Below the pieces are notes generated by a model. That model did not search any database. It saw only the letters and a list, made by a program, of their open reading frames with translations, and had not been told where the DNA came from. Made by a program: the position numbers and the translations under genes. A stretch of 64,000 nt of DNA from Sphingomonas sp. So64.6b (GTDB lineage Bacteria; Pseudomonadota; Alphaproteobacteria; Sphingomonadales; Sphingomonadaceae): the NCBI RefSeq assembly GCF_014171475.1, contig NZ_CP048817.1, positions 3,224,001 to 3,288,000 of the forward strand, given 5' to 3'. This document shows positions 25,546-36,093 of this stretch, piece after piece (position 1 is the stretch's first letter; each line of letters opens with the position of its first letter).

Positions 25546-26631
25546 ATGCTCCTGAACCGCCGCTCGCTGTTGAAGGGCGCAGGCGCGCTGATGCTGCCCT
25601 GGCCGGCGGTCGCCGCCGCTCCCCGCCCCGCCCCGCTCCGCTTTACCGTGCCGACAATCGACCGGCTCGAACTGACCGTGCTGGTCGACGGTACCGCCGC
25701 GCTGTTCGGGCTACCGATCGACAAGCCGGACCTGAAGACCATCCCGACCCCACGGCTGGCCGATTATCACGCCGCGTTCCTCGCGCAATGGGGCTATTCG
25801 ATCCTCGCCAGCACCCGCGCGGGCGCGGTCGAGCGGCGCACCCTGGTCGATTTCGGCTACACGCCCGAAGCCCTGCTCAACAATATGAGGCTGCTCGGCA
25901 TCGATCCGGCGACGATCGACGCGATGGTGCTGAGCCATGGCCATTACGATCATTTCGGCGGGCTCGACGGGCTGCTCGCGACCGGCAAGGTGCGGCGTGG
26001 CACGCCCTTGTTCGTCGGCGGCGAGGAAGCGTTTTGCGACCGCATACGCGGCATGACGCCCGACGGCCCGCCGTTCGGCGCGATCGATCGCCCGGCACTG
26101 GCCAAAGCGGGGATCAAGCTGGTCGTCGGTCCGGAGCCGGCGATCGCCGGGCAGGGCTTCACCACCGGCATGATCCCGCTGGTTTCGCCCGAACATCCAG
26201 TCGTGCCGACGGCGATGCTTCCCGGCAAGGGCTGCGACCGCGCGGCTATCGATCCGGCCAAGCGCGACAAGGATTTCGTGGTCGATGACGCGGTCCATGA
26301 ACTGGGCACCGCGTTCAACGTCGCCGGGCATGGCCTGGTGGTGATCGGATCGTGCAGCCATCGCGGCATCATCAACACGGTGCGCCGCGCGCAAGCGGTG
26401 TCGGGGATCGACAAGGTGCATGCGATCGTCGGCGGGTTCCACCTCGTGCCGCCGCAAACTCCGGCTCAGGCGCTGCAGACGCTCGACCTGATGCGTGCGA
26501 TGAACCCCGATTATATCATCCCCGGCCATTGCAGCGGTGAGACGTTCATCGCCGCGGCGCTGGCGGCGATGCCCGACCGCGTCGTGCGATCGGTGGTCGG
26601 CCAACGCTATCAGTTCGGCGTCCGCGACTGA
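25546..26631 (+). CDS. Exported MBL-fold metallo-hydrolase
   Basis: The 361-residue protein begins with a Tat signal (LLNRRSLLKGAGALMLPW to VAAA). The metallo-beta-lactamase core holds MVLSHGHYDHFGG (HxHxDH metal ligands), GSCSHRGIINTV and a late IIPGHCSGE. The order of motifs resembles the group that includes dihydropterin-ribofuranosyl-aminobenzene phosphate synthase (MptN/PhnP-like MBL proteins). The substrate is unknown. The ATG follows a GGAGG. The gene stands alone, convergent with an ArsR-type regulator. Confidence 0.85.
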   Translation: MLLNRRSLLKGAGALMLPWPAVAAAPRPAPLRFTVPTIDRLELTVLVDGTAALFGLPIDKPDLKTIPTPRLADYHAAFLAQWGYSILASTRAGAVERRTLVDFGYTPEALLNNMRLLGIDPATIDAMVLSHGHYDHFGGLDGLLATGKVRRGTPLFVGGEEAFCDRIRGMTPDGPPFGAIDRPALAKAGIKLVVGPEPAIAGQGFTTGMIPLVSPEHPVVPTAMLPGKGCDRAAIDPAKRDKDFVVDDAVHELGTAFNVAGHGLVVIGSCSHRGIINTVRRAQAVSGIDKVHAIVGGFHLVPPQTPAQALQTLDLMRAMNPDYIIPGHCSGETFIAAALAAMPDRVVRSVVGQRYQFGVRD

Positions 26632-26634
26632 TCG

Positions 26635-27333
26635 TCAGACACGCACCCCGAAGCGGCTTTCCAGCCCGACCACGCCCGCCGGGGTGACGATAACCGCGCG
26701 GCTGCCCTCGACCCGGCGCAGCCAGTGGCGCGCAAGCAGTGCCCGATAAAGCGCCGACCCGACCGCACCGGCGATGTGCGGGCGGCGTTCGCTCCAGTCG
26801 AGGCAGGGCCGACAGAATACCGGGCCACTCGCGGTGCCATCCAGTTCGATGCCGAGATCGGCGAGAAAGACCAGACCCTCCCCGGTCACCGCCGCGCCCT
26901 CGCGGTCGAGATCGATCCGCCCGCTCGCGCGGAGCGCATCGGCGATCGCGACCGCGACTTCCCCGGCAAGATGGTCGTAACAAGTACGCGCGCGGCGCAG
27001 CGCCTTGTCGCGCGGGCCGGTGACCACCGGCTTGCGCTTCACGCCCGCATCGATCGTCGCGGCGACCCCCATCATCCCCTCCAGCATCGCACCGATCGCC
27101 GGCGAGGACAGGCGGTAATAACGGTGCCGCCCCTGCGCCTCGACGCCAAGCAGTCCGGCCTCGAGCAAGCGCGCGAGATGGCCGCTGGCGGTCGGCGGGG
27201 TCACCCCGGCCGCGCGCGCCAGCTCACCCGCGGTGAGCGCGCGGCCATCCATCAGCGTCACCAGCATCGCGGTGCGCGTCGGTTCGCCGATCAGCGCGGC
27301 GATCTCCGCCAGCGAGGAAATGCTCGTCATCAT
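26635..27333 (-). CDS. ArsR-type winged-helix transcriptional regulator
   Basis: The 232-residue protein has an N-terminal ArsR-like winged helix (LAEIAALIGEPTRTAMLVTLMDGRALTAGELARAAGVTPPTASGHLARLLEAGLL, residues 8-62). A C-terminal extension of about 140 residues contains CYDHLAGEVAVAIAD and CRPCLDWSERRPHIAGAVG. The CRPC pair is conserved in this group of larger ArsR-like regulators. The double ATG at 27328-27333 follows AAGGA. It is divergent from the NIPSNAP/ABM gene pair, which it probably controls; the ligand is unknown. Confidence 0.85.
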   Translation of the reverse strand: MMTSISSLAEIAALIGEPTRTAMLVTLMDGRALTAGELARAAGVTPPTASGHLARLLEAGLLGVEAQGRHRYYRLSSPAIGAMLEGMMGVAATIDAGVKRKPVVTGPRDKALRRARTCYDHLAGEVAVAIADALRASGRIDLDREGAAVTGEGLVFLADLGIELDGTASGPVFCRPCLDWSERRPHIAGAVGSALYRALLARHWLRRVEGSRAVIVTPAGVVGLESRFGVRV

Positions 27334-27438
27334 CGCATCCTTAAGCGCGGAAACGCCGATGCGATGCTTCGGTCCCGGCCGAACCATCGCGAGGTGCGCG
27401 GCTCTATCAGGTCGGCACCACGATATGAAAGGCGGACC

Positions 27439-27768
27439 ATGATCACCTGCTTCATCAAATACGAACTCGACCCTTACAAGCTGGCCCAGTTCGAAGACTA
27501 TGCGCGCAACTGGGGTCAGGCGATCCCGCGCTGCGGCGCCGATTTGATCGGTTATTTCGCGCCGCACGAAGGATCGGCGACCACAGCGTACGGCGTCTAT
27601 TCGATCGCGGATCTCGCCGCCTATGAGGCGTACCGCGCGCGGCTGCGCGACGACCCGCTTGGTCGCGAGAATTACGCATTCAGCCAGCGCGAGCAGTTCA
27701 TCAGGCGCGAGGACCGGCTGTTCCTGCGCCTCGCCTCCGGCCCGCACGCGCCACTGGTGCGCCCGTGA
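27439..27768 (+). CDS. NIPSNAP family protein
   Basis: The 109-residue ferredoxin-like alpha/beta-barrel protein has the NIPSNAP pattern (MITCFIKYELDPYKLAQFEDYARNWG...LIGYFAPHEGS...VYSIADLAAYEAYRARL). The function of bacterial members is not well known. Its stop overlaps the next gene by 4 nt (GTGA), and the next gene encodes another small protein of the same fold. Confidence 0.85.
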   Translation: MITCFIKYELDPYKLAQFEDYARNWGQAIPRCGADLIGYFAPHEGSATTAYGVYSIADLAAYEAYRARLRDDPLGRENYAFSQREQFIRREDRLFLRLASGPHAPLVRP

Positions 27769-28121
27769 TCGCGGTGATCTTCGAAGTATCGCCGGCACCG
27801 GGCGAGCGCGACCATTATCTCGACCTCGCGGCACAGCTGCGGCCCGCGCTGGAGAAGATCGACGGCTTCGTCTCGATCGAGCGTTTCCAGAGCCTGAGCG
27901 AACCCGGCAAGCTGTTGTCGCTGTCCTTCTGGCGCGACGAGACGGCGGTCACCGCCTGGCGCAACCAGCCGGCGCACCGTGCGACTCAGGCCAAGGGGCG
28001 CGAAACCGTGTTCACCGACTATCGCCTGCGCATTGCCGGGGTCGCGCGCGATTACGGCTTGAATGACCGCGCTCAGGCACCGGAGGACAGCCGGGACGCC
28101 CTGAATACCAGGAGATTATAA
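27765..28121 (+). CDS. Antibiotic biosynthesis monooxygenase (ABM) domain protein
   Basis: The 118-residue protein starts at a GTG that overlaps the upstream stop. It has the ABM dimeric ferredoxin-like fold: VIFEVSPAPGERDHYLDLAAQLRPALEKIDGFVSIERFQSL, then SLSFWRDETAVTAWRNQPAHRATQ. Members include heme-degrading and quinol monooxygenases and proteins of unknown role. The partner NIPSNAP gene and divergent regulator suggest a small stress or redox unit. Confidence 0.85.
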   Translation: MIAVIFEVSPAPGERDHYLDLAAQLRPALEKIDGFVSIERFQSLSEPGKLLSLSFWRDETAVTAWRNQPAHRATQAKGRETVFTDYRLRIAGVARDYGLNDRAQAPEDSRDALNTRRL

Positions 28122-28301
28122 GGTCGTGGCGACCGAATCCTATCGAACCAGAACGGATGGAACCCGGCTTTGCCAAATATGACCGCGATCGTATCATCCA
28201 TACAGCGCGAAGCCGGTGCCCAACCAACCTGTGTCGTCCGCGCCAGGATGTAGATCCACACAAGCGCTTTTCGATCAACCCGCTCGACAAGGATGAAGTC
28301 G

Positions 28302-29546
28302 ATGGCAGAACCGATCAGACAGCTGATACGACTTCTCATCAGGGTCGGCCCGGAGCGGCCGGAAATCATCGATGTCGATGCGGTCAGCGGGATCGCGCCG
28401 CAACCCGATCCGCCACCCCAGCCGGGCTCGCGCGCCTTCTGGATCGGCATCACCGAACCTGGTGCCGAACCCGTTTTCCAGAGGCTGGCGGCACTTCGCC
28501 GGCATGAGGAGACCTTTGAAAAGGGTTCCTGGTCGAACGCGACATCGACGCGTGACAATCTGGTCGAAATCGAACTGCCGTGGAGCGGCGATCCCGAAGC
28601 GACGCTGCTCGTCGTTATCGGCACCGGGGAAGGACAGCCGGAAAGCACAGCCGTCTCGATCGCCAGTCTTGGCCTGCTCGACCCCTTGCGCATCCCCTAT
28701 CTGAGCCAGTTCACGCTGCTCGCGGAAAGGGAGATACAATATCCGCGCACCGACCTGAATCTCACCGACAATGGCAAGGCGGTCATGCTGGCCTTTCTGC
28801 CCGACGGATTCGTCGAAGCGGAATTCGCCGCCTTTCACCGTATCGTTGCCGACTTTATCGACCAGTTGCGCCGGACCGCGCCGTTCGACCGCTATCGGGA
28901 TGCGATCGACGCGGTGATGATCGACGTTCCATCGGCCAAATCGGGTATCCACGACCCTTTGAAGCTGGACGCCGATGTCGATCCCTGGTTTGGATCGGGC
29001 ATGGGCACGGGCAATATGCGCCGTCTCATCGTCGCCGAGCATGCGGACAGGGCGATCAGTGTCGCGCGCGCCGCGATCGGCAAGGCGCGCCGGATCCAGT
29101 GCCTGATCGTCGCGAACACGTCCGACTATGGCGGCTCGGGCGGGACGGTCGCGGTGTTTTCGGGCCATAGCGATTCGGGCCAGATCGCGATCCACGAACT
29201 CGGCCATTCGATGTTCAAGCTGGCCGACGAATATAGCGATGACGGCAACCCCTTCGACGCCAATCCGGCTGAACCCAATGTCAGCGCCGAACCGGTGCCG
29301 GGCGGCGGCTGGACAGCGGAGGATCGCGGCAGGCTGAAATGGAATCGCCTGCTCACGCCGGACATTCAGCTACCGACGCCGCCGTCGGCGGGGCCTGCGG
29401 TGATCGGCGCGTTCGAAGGGGCAAAATCGCGACCGGAGGGACTGTTCCGCCCCACGCTTGATTGCAAGATGCGCGCCCTGACCAAGCCCTTCTGCCCGGT
29501 GTGCAGCGCCGCGATTGCCGCAGCGCTCGATCCGTATCTGCCCTGA
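28302..29546 (+). CDS. M64-family metallopeptidase (IgA peptidase M64-like)
   Basis: The 414-residue protein carries HELGHSMFKLADEY near residues 298-311, the zincin motif HExxHxxxxxxxE/D in the M64 form. Upstream MLAFLPDGF and LIVANTSDYGGSGGTVAVFSGH match the family core. The C-terminus has CKMRALTKPFCPVC, with three cysteines that could form a disulfide or bind metal. No signal peptide is seen. The ATG at 28302 was chosen because AAGG lies at a usable distance; an ATG 9 bases upstream has none. Its stop lies in the first unit of a triple direct repeat. Confidence 0.88.
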   Translation: MAEPIRQLIRLLIRVGPERPEIIDVDAVSGIAPQPDPPPQPGSRAFWIGITEPGAEPVFQRLAALRRHEETFEKGSWSNATSTRDNLVEIELPWSGDPEATLLVVIGTGEGQPESTAVSIASLGLLDPLRIPYLSQFTLLAEREIQYPRTDLNLTDNGKAVMLAFLPDGFVEAEFAAFHRIVADFIDQLRRTAPFDRYRDAIDAVMIDVPSAKSGIHDPLKLDADVDPWFGSGMGTGNMRRLIVAEHADRAISVARAAIGKARRIQCLIVANTSDYGGSGGTVAVFSGHSDSGQIAIHELGHSMFKLADEYSDDGNPFDANPAEPNVSAEPVPGGGWTAEDRGRLKWNRLLTPDIQLPTPPSAGPAVIGAFEGAKSRPEGLFRPTLDCKMRALTKPFCPVCSAAIAAALDPYLP

Positions 29547-29600
29547 TCCTCTTTTCTGGGTCCTGATCCTCTTTTCTGGGCCCGATCCTCTTTTCTGGGC
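29542..29600. repeat. Three tandem 19-20 bp repeats
   Basis: The unit CCTGATCCTCTTTTCTGGG(T/C) occurs at 29542, 29562 and 29582, the third lacking one base. The tract starts inside the last codons of the M64 peptidase gene and ends 84 bases before the next gene. Confidence 0.9.
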
Positions 29601-29684
29601 AGAGCGTCGCCGGCATTCGGTGACGCGACAGACCGAGGCAGCGACCCGATTGTCTCGACAGGCAACCACGTGCAGAAGCCAGGG

Positions 29685-30677
29685 ATGCGAAACCGCTATT
29701 ACCAGGGCCCGACGTCCGACCATTTCGATGGCGAACGGTTCTTCAATCCTCAACACCCGACGACCGACCGCAGCCTGGCCGCGCTGCTGCGCTGGCGGTT
29801 TGGCGGGACGCGCGCGACCTGGCCCGAGACGGCACCGGGCAAGCAAGTCGTGCCCGATGCGCGGGTTTCGGGCTTGCGTATCACGATGGTCGGCCATGCC
29901 AGCGTCCTGATCCAGACGGCGGGGCTGAACCTGCTGGTCGATCCGGTCTGGTCGGATCGCGCCAGTCCCCTGTCATGGGCGGGGCCGCGCCGCGCCAACC
30001 CGCCCGGCATCGTCTTCGAGGACCTGCCACCGATCGATGCGGTGCTGCTGACCCATAATCACTATGATCATCTCGACCTGGCGACGCTGAAGCGTCTCTA
30101 TGCCGATCACCGCCCGCGCCTGATCGCGCCACTCGGCAATGCGCGGATCGTCGAACGGTCGCTGCCCCAAACCAGCGTCGAGGAATTCGACTGGTGGCAA
30201 TCGACCGGCCTGAACGACGATGTGACGGTCTCGCTATGCCCGGCCAACCATTGGTCGGCACGCGGCATCGGGGATCGACGGATGGCATTGTGGTGCGGTT
30301 TCTTCATCCGGTCATCGTCGGGCAGCGTCTATGTCGCGGGCGATACCGGTTATGGCGACGGCCATATCTTCCGCGACATCCGGCAGCACTTCGGCGCGCC
30401 CGACATCGCGCTGCTGCCGATCGGAGCTTACGACCCGCGATGGTTCATGAAGGACCAGCATGTCGATCCCGCCGAAGCGGTGCAGATCATGCTCGACTGC
30501 GGCGCGCCGGAGGCGCTGGGCCTGCATTGGGGCACATTCGCCCTGACCGACGAACCCTGGTCGGAGCCGAAGGAAGACCTGGCCGCGGCGTTGCAGCAAC
30601 ACGGCCTGCCCGTCTCCGCCTTCACGGCACTGGAGCCCGGCGATGTCTGGACCAGGTCGGTGGGAGTGATCCGCTAG
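29685..30677 (+). CDS. NAPE-PLD/UlaG-like MBL-fold metallo-hydrolase
   Basis: The roughly 330-residue cytoplasmic protein has the family signature ITMVGHASVLIQTAGLNLLVDPVWSDRASP, then VLLTHNHYDHLD (HxHxDH), PANHWSARG, VAGDTGYG and LHWGTFAL. This arrangement is that of N-acylphosphatidylethanolamine phospholipase D-like hydrolases. The bacterial substrate is unknown; phospholipid or phosphodiester cleavage is likely. A GTG 15 bases upstream is an alternative start. Confidence 0.87.
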   Translation: MRNRYYQGPTSDHFDGERFFNPQHPTTDRSLAALLRWRFGGTRATWPETAPGKQVVPDARVSGLRITMVGHASVLIQTAGLNLLVDPVWSDRASPLSWAGPRRANPPGIVFEDLPPIDAVLLTHNHYDHLDLATLKRLYADHRPRLIAPLGNARIVERSLPQTSVEEFDWWQSTGLNDDVTVSLCPANHWSARGIGDRRMALWCGFFIRSSSGSVYVAGDTGYGDGHIFRDIRQHFGAPDIALLPIGAYDPRWFMKDQHVDPAEAVQIMLDCGAPEALGLHWGTFALTDEPWSEPKEDLAAALQQHGLPVSAFTALEPGDVWTRSVGVIR

Positions 30678-31567
30678 CCCCGATACCGTAACGTCTCGAC
30701 CAGCAATGCGAACGCCGCGGAGGGCTGGCGGCGGCTCGGATAATAGAGATGGTAGCCGGCAAAGGGCGGGCACCAATCCTCCAGCACGCGGACCAATGAT
30801 CCATCGGCGATCTGCGCCGCGGCCTGGCCTTCGAGCACGCAAGCCAGGCCGAACCCGGCGGTCGCGGCGCGCACGATCATCGGCATATTGTTGAACACCA
30901 ATTGCCCGTCGACGCGCACGCGTTGCTCGCGCCCGCTGCGCTCCAGTTCCCAGGCATAAAGCCCGCCGGCGGTGGGCAGGCGCAAATTGATGCATTGGTG
31001 ATCGGCCAGATCCTGCGGCACCAACGGCACGGCATGCCGCGCGAAATAGGCCGGCGCGCCGACCACCGCCATGCTCAGATCGGGGCCGATGCGCACCGCG
31101 ACCATGTCGCGCGCGATCGTGTCGCCGAGCCGTACGCCGGCATCGAATCGGTCGGCGACGATGTCGGCCAGCCCGGAATCGATTGCCAGTTCGACATGAA
31201 TGTCGGGATAATCGGGCAGGAGTTTGGCCAGCGCCGGCCACAACACGCTCTGCGCGGCATGTTCCGAAACGGTGATGCGGATCGTACCCGAGGGCCGGTC
31301 GCGCAAATCACCCAAAGCGGCGAGGCCGGTGGCGATATCGTCGAGCGCAGGCGCGAGCGCGCGCAACAGCCGCTCGCCCGCTTCGGTCGGCGCGACGCGG
31401 CGCGTGGTGCGAGTAAGCAACCGCACGCCGAGCCGCGTCTCCAGCCGCCGGATCGTGTAGCTCAGCGCGGATTGCGACGTGCCGAGCAACGCCGCCGCTC
31501 GCGTAAAGCTGCGCGCCTCGGCCACGGTCATGAAAGCGTTGAGATCGACCAGTTCGTCGCGCTGCAT
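30674..31567 (-). CDS. LysR-family transcriptional regulator
   Basis: The 297-residue regulator has an N-terminal winged helix (DLNAFMTVAEARSFTRAAALLGTSQSALSYTIRRLETRLG, residues 8-47) and a type 2 periplasmic-binding-like effector domain (SGTIRITVSEHAAQSVLWPAL onward). It resembles the CrgA/YafC-type group. It is divergent from the aldo/keto reductase gene at 31675, its probable target. Its 3' end overlaps the end of the convergent hydrolase gene by 4 nt. Confidence 0.92.
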   Translation of the reverse strand: MQRDELVDLNAFMTVAEARSFTRAAALLGTSQSALSYTIRRLETRLGVRLLTRTTRRVAPTEAGERLLRALAPALDDIATGLAALGDLRDRPSGTIRITVSEHAAQSVLWPALAKLLPDYPDIHVELAIDSGLADIVADRFDAGVRLGDTIARDMVAVRIGPDLSMAVVGAPAYFARHAVPLVPQDLADHQCINLRLPTAGGLYAWELERSGREQRVRVDGQLVFNNMPMIVRAATAGFGLACVLEGQAAAQIADGSLVRVLEDWCPPFAGYHLYYPSRRQPSAAFALLVETLRYRG

Positions 31568-31602
31568 ATATGAATCCTGGATATGACTACATGCGCTTTT
31601 AG

Positions 31603-32667
<1,065 letters not shown>

Positions 32668-32696
32668 GTTAGAGTCACCTGACAAGGAGATCGACG

Positions 32697-33095
32697 ATGG
32701 AGATCAAGCGCAGCGGCTCGCAGCCCTCGGCCATGGGGCCGGCCGACTATTTCACCGGAACGGTGCGCATCGACGCGCCGTTCCAGCGGCCCGATCCGGC
32801 GCGGGTCGGCGGTGCGACGGTGACTTTCGAACCCGGCGCGCGCACCGCCTGGCACACGCATCCGCTGGGCCAGACTCTGATCGTCACCGCCGGGCTCGGC
32901 CGGGTCCAGCGCGAGGGCGGGCCGATCGAGGAAATCCGACCCGGCGACATCATCTGGTTCGCGCCGGGCGAGAAGCATTGGCATGGCGCATCGCCCGAAA
33001 CCGCGATGACGCACATCGCCATCGCCGAGGCGCAGGACGGCAAAGTGGTCGACTGGCTGGAGCAGGTCAGCGACGATCAATATAGCGCTTTTTAA
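32697..33095 (+). CDS. Cupin-domain protein
   Basis: The 132-residue single-domain cupin has [20 protein letters not shown] (motif 1 with two His) and [18 protein letters not shown] (motif 2 His). It is like the carboxymuconolactone-decarboxylase-associated (R)-mandelonitrile-lyase-type cupins. AAGGAG precedes the ATG. It follows the aldo/keto reductase and is likely co-regulated by the LysR protein. The reaction is unknown. Confidence 0.88.
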   Translation: MEIKRSGSQPSAMGPADYFTGTVRIDAPFQRPDPARVGGATVTFEPGARTAWHTHPLGQTLIVTAGLGRVQREGGPIEEIRPGDIIWFAPGEKHWHGASPETAMTHIAIAEAQDGKVVDWLEQVSDDQYSAF

Positions 33096-33132
33096 GTTCT
33101 AATATTCTTGACCTGACCACCCGGGCGACTAC

Positions 33133-33148
33133 GACTACGTTTGTAGTC
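33133..33148. promoter_or_regulatory. Inverted repeat upstream of the acetamidase gene
   Basis: GACTAC-GTTT-GTAGTC is a perfect 6-4-6 dyad 41 bases before the start at 33189. Its CTAC/GTAG core resembles BlaI/CopY-type operators, but no such regulator is in the window. Confidence 0.4.
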
Positions 33149-33188
33149 AAAAGCCATTGTCTGGCGTAACAATTTCCCGGGGGACCGC

Positions 33189-34507
33189 ATGCGACGCCTT
33201 TTCACACTGATCGCATTGTGCCTGTTCGCCTCACCGTCGCTGGCGCAACCGGCGCCCGGAAACCGGGCTGAGACATGGGTCCTGATGCAGGATATGTGGG
33301 GCAATCCCGCATATTCGACTCTCACCCTGATCAGGACCGGCGACCAGCTGAGCGGCGATCTCGATGGCGATCCACTGACCGGGCACGTGTCGGACAGGCG
33401 ATCATATTTTCGGCAAAGGACGCACAGGGAATGGTCTACGCCTTTTCCGGCACGCGGACCGGCGACACGATGGCCGGCGATGCCGACTTACCCGACAATA
33501 ACTTCCCCGATCGCCGGGCGCGGCACGGTTTCACCGCACGGCGCATCGCCGACCGGCCCGCCGGACCACCGCGCACCTATCGCTTCGTGCCGAGCGATTA
33601 CAGCAACAGCTTCGACCCGCATCGCCCGCCCGTGCTGACCATCTGGCCGGGCGACAGCGTGGCGACCAGCACGATCGATTCCGGCGGCGTGGATGCGGCG
33701 GGCAAGACCGTCGCCTTGTTCGGCAACCCGCAAACCGGACCGTTCTTCATCGCCGGCGCAGCGCCCGGCGACACGCTGGCCATTCATATCAAGCGGCTAC
33801 GGCTCGACCGTGACTATGCCGACAGTCTCGACACGATCGTCGGCCGCGCACTCGGATCGAGCCTTGCGGCAAAGGCGGGCGATCTGGGCAAACCGGTACG
33901 ATGGACGCTCGACCGCGCCGCCGGGCGCGCGCGGCCCGCCTCGGCGACCGGCGCCTTGAAGGACTTCTCGATCGCCGTTCGCCCGATGCTCGGCGGACTG
34001 GCGCTTGCGCCGGGCTTCGGTTGGCAGCCGCTATCGACCGGCGACACCGGATCCTCAGGCGGCAATATGGACTTCAACGAAGTGGTCGAGGGCAACACCG
34101 TCTATCTGCCGGTGCAGCAACCCGGCGCGCTGCTTTATCTCGGTGATGCCCATGCCCTGCAGGGCGATGGCGAGACGTCGCAATATGCGCTGGAGACGTC
34201 GATGCAGGTCGAATTCTCCGTCGAACTGATCAAGGCCAGGCGCATCGGCGGCCCGCGCGTCGAATCTCCGACCGAGATCATGACGCTCGGCCAGGCCGGC
34301 TCGCTCGATGAAGCATTGAAGGCGGCGAGCACGGGCATGATCGCGTGGCTGCAACAGGATTACGGCATGACGCTGTCCCAGGCGGCACAGCTGCTTGGGG
34401 TCGCGATGCATTATTCCGTGCCCAACCTTGCCGGGCGCAGCGTCGGGGTGGCGGCGCGGATCGACAAGGCGCTGCTACCGGCAAAACTCGACGCGCGCCG
34501 GAACTAA
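33189..34507 (+). pseudogene. Exported acetamidase/formamidase family protein, frameshifted
   Basis: The first frame encodes a signal peptide (MRRLFTLIALCLFASPSLAQ) and TWVLMQDMWGNPAYSTLTL...GDLDGDPLTGHV. The protein then continues in another frame from GQAIIFSAKDAQGMVYAF to the end at 34507, including TIWPGDSVATSTIDSGGVDA and the GNMDFNEVVEGNTVYLPVQQPGALLYLGDAHALQGDGE region of acetamidases/formamidases. The switch lies near 33390 (CACGTGTCGG). One extra base there would restore a single 439-residue protein, so a 1-nt deletion or a sequencing error is likely. The amidase domain itself is intact. Confidence 0.8.
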
Positions 34508-34546
34508 GTCGAGCCGAAAAAGCGGCAATTCACGATCCGCACCGGA

Positions 34547-36037
34547 TCAAAGCGGGCCGATCCGGTCGCGCGGGTTGCTGAAGCGTATGAAGCGGCTGAT
34601 CCGGCCGGCGGCATCGCGTTCGAACACGACTTCGTCGGATTCGCTGCCATCGTCGCGGATGACGCGGAAGCGGTCGCCGCCCTTGGGCTTGAGCAAGACC
34701 AGTTCGCCGGCCGGATTCTTCGACGGCAAGGTCAATGCGGCGAGGCCCCCGGCCCAGGGCAGGACGACGATCTCCGATCCCCAGGGCTCGGCGGAATAAC
34801 GGCCGGCAAAGGCATCGAGTTCGTCGCGAATATCGCTGACCGGCGTTTTGAAGGCGAAACCCTTGCGCTTGTCGAGCAACGCGAAGATCGCCTCATCATA
34901 GGCGCCGGGCGTCTCCGCGCCGGTCATCATCGACGCGACTGCGGTTTCGCTCTCCGGCCGCATCAGAAGGTCCGAATGATAACCGGGGCAATCGCCGCCA
35001 TGCCCGACATAAGTGCGATCGCCGCGCCGGCCAATCGCGAAGCCAAGCCCGCGCGTCGCCTTCCAGTCCGGGCTGGTAAACTGCACGCGCTGCATTTCGG
35101 ACAGGGTCGATGGTTTGAGGATCTCGGTCGTTTCGCTGCGCAACAGGCGAAACTGCCAGGCGGCGAAGCGACCGAGATCCTCAACGGTCGAGGTAAAGCC
35201 GGCGGCCGGCGCCAGGCCGCGCGCATCGAACGGTTGCAGCAGCGCGCGTTCGCCCTTGCGATTGAGCGCGCCCCAACCCACCGCCAGCCGCGTGCCATAA
35301 AGCGTCATCGGCATGAACGGGCGCGTATCGCGCAGCGCGAGCGGGTCGAGGATATGGCTCTGCACGTAATCGGCATAGGGCTGGTGCGCGATCGCCTCGA
35401 CGGTTTCGCCGACCAGCGTCAGGCCGAGATTGCTGTACTGATACCAGCGCGACGCGGGATAGAGCGGCGCTTGCCCGACGATTGTCGCACGCAATTGCGC
35501 CTGGGTCGGGAAGGGATGATCGGCCTGCGTCCAATAGGGAAAATCGGATTCGCGCGGCAAGCCGGCCGAATGGGTCAGCACGCCGCGCAGAGTCACCGGC
35601 ATGCTGTCGCGCGCATCCGGCTTGAGCTTCGCCCAGGGGAGATAGTCGGTCAGCGGCGCGTCGAGCCGCACCTTGCCCGCCTCCCATTGCTGCATCAGCG
35701 CGATCGAGGTGAACAGTTTGGAGATCGAGCAGATCGAATAGATCGTCGTCGCCGTGGCCGGCACGGTGCGCGCGGCATCGATCGTCCCATAGCCCTTAGA
35801 CCACACGACCGAGTCACCCTGGACGACCGCCACCGACAAGGCCGGAATCCGTTCATAGGCCTGCACCCCATCGAGCCAGACATCGATCAAACGCAACGCC
35901 TCGGCCTGCGCCGGATCGCGCACCGGGTCGCGCGCCGACGCGGCAGTTGAGATAGCTGTCTGAGCGACAAGCGGCTGCACCGCCACAGCCACGGAAAGCA
36001 AGACGGACGTCGCTCTGATCCAACGCATATGAGTCAT
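34547..36037 (-). CDS. Beta-lactamase-family serine hydrolase, exported
   Basis: The 496-residue class C/DD-peptidase-like protein has a signal peptide near the start (LLSVAVAVQPLVAQ). Its motifs are YSICSISKLFTSIAL (SxxK), YQYSNLGLTLVGE (YxN) and VGHGGDCPGY (HxG in place of KTG). A C-terminal domain of about 120 residues follows. Such proteins are esterases or peptidases rather than resistance enzymes. The ATG at 36035-36037 follows GGCGGGGG. It converges with the acetamidase gene. Confidence 0.88.
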   Translation of the reverse strand: MTHMRWIRATSVLLSVAVAVQPLVAQTAISTAASARDPVRDPAQAEALRLIDVWLDGVQAYERIPALSVAVVQGDSVVWSKGYGTIDAARTVPATATTIYSICSISKLFTSIALMQQWEAGKVRLDAPLTDYLPWAKLKPDARDSMPVTLRGVLTHSAGLPRESDFPYWTQADHPFPTQAQLRATIVGQAPLYPASRWYQYSNLGLTLVGETVEAIAHQPYADYVQSHILDPLALRDTRPFMPMTLYGTRLAVGWGALNRKGERALLQPFDARGLAPAAGFTSTVEDLGRFAAWQFRLLRSETTEILKPSTLSEMQRVQFTSPDWKATRGLGFAIGRRGDRTYVGHGGDCPGYHSDLLMRPESETAVASMMTGAETPGAYDEAIFALLDKRKGFAFKTPVSDIRDELDAFAGRYSAEPWGSEIVVLPWAGGLAALTLPSKNPAGELVLLKPKGGDRFRVIRDDGSESDEVVFERDAAGRISRFIRFSNPRDRIGPL

Positions 36038-36093
36038 TGCCCCCGCCACCACGATCCGACGCGATCATTGAAGCTTTTGCCGCCCGATGTCAC

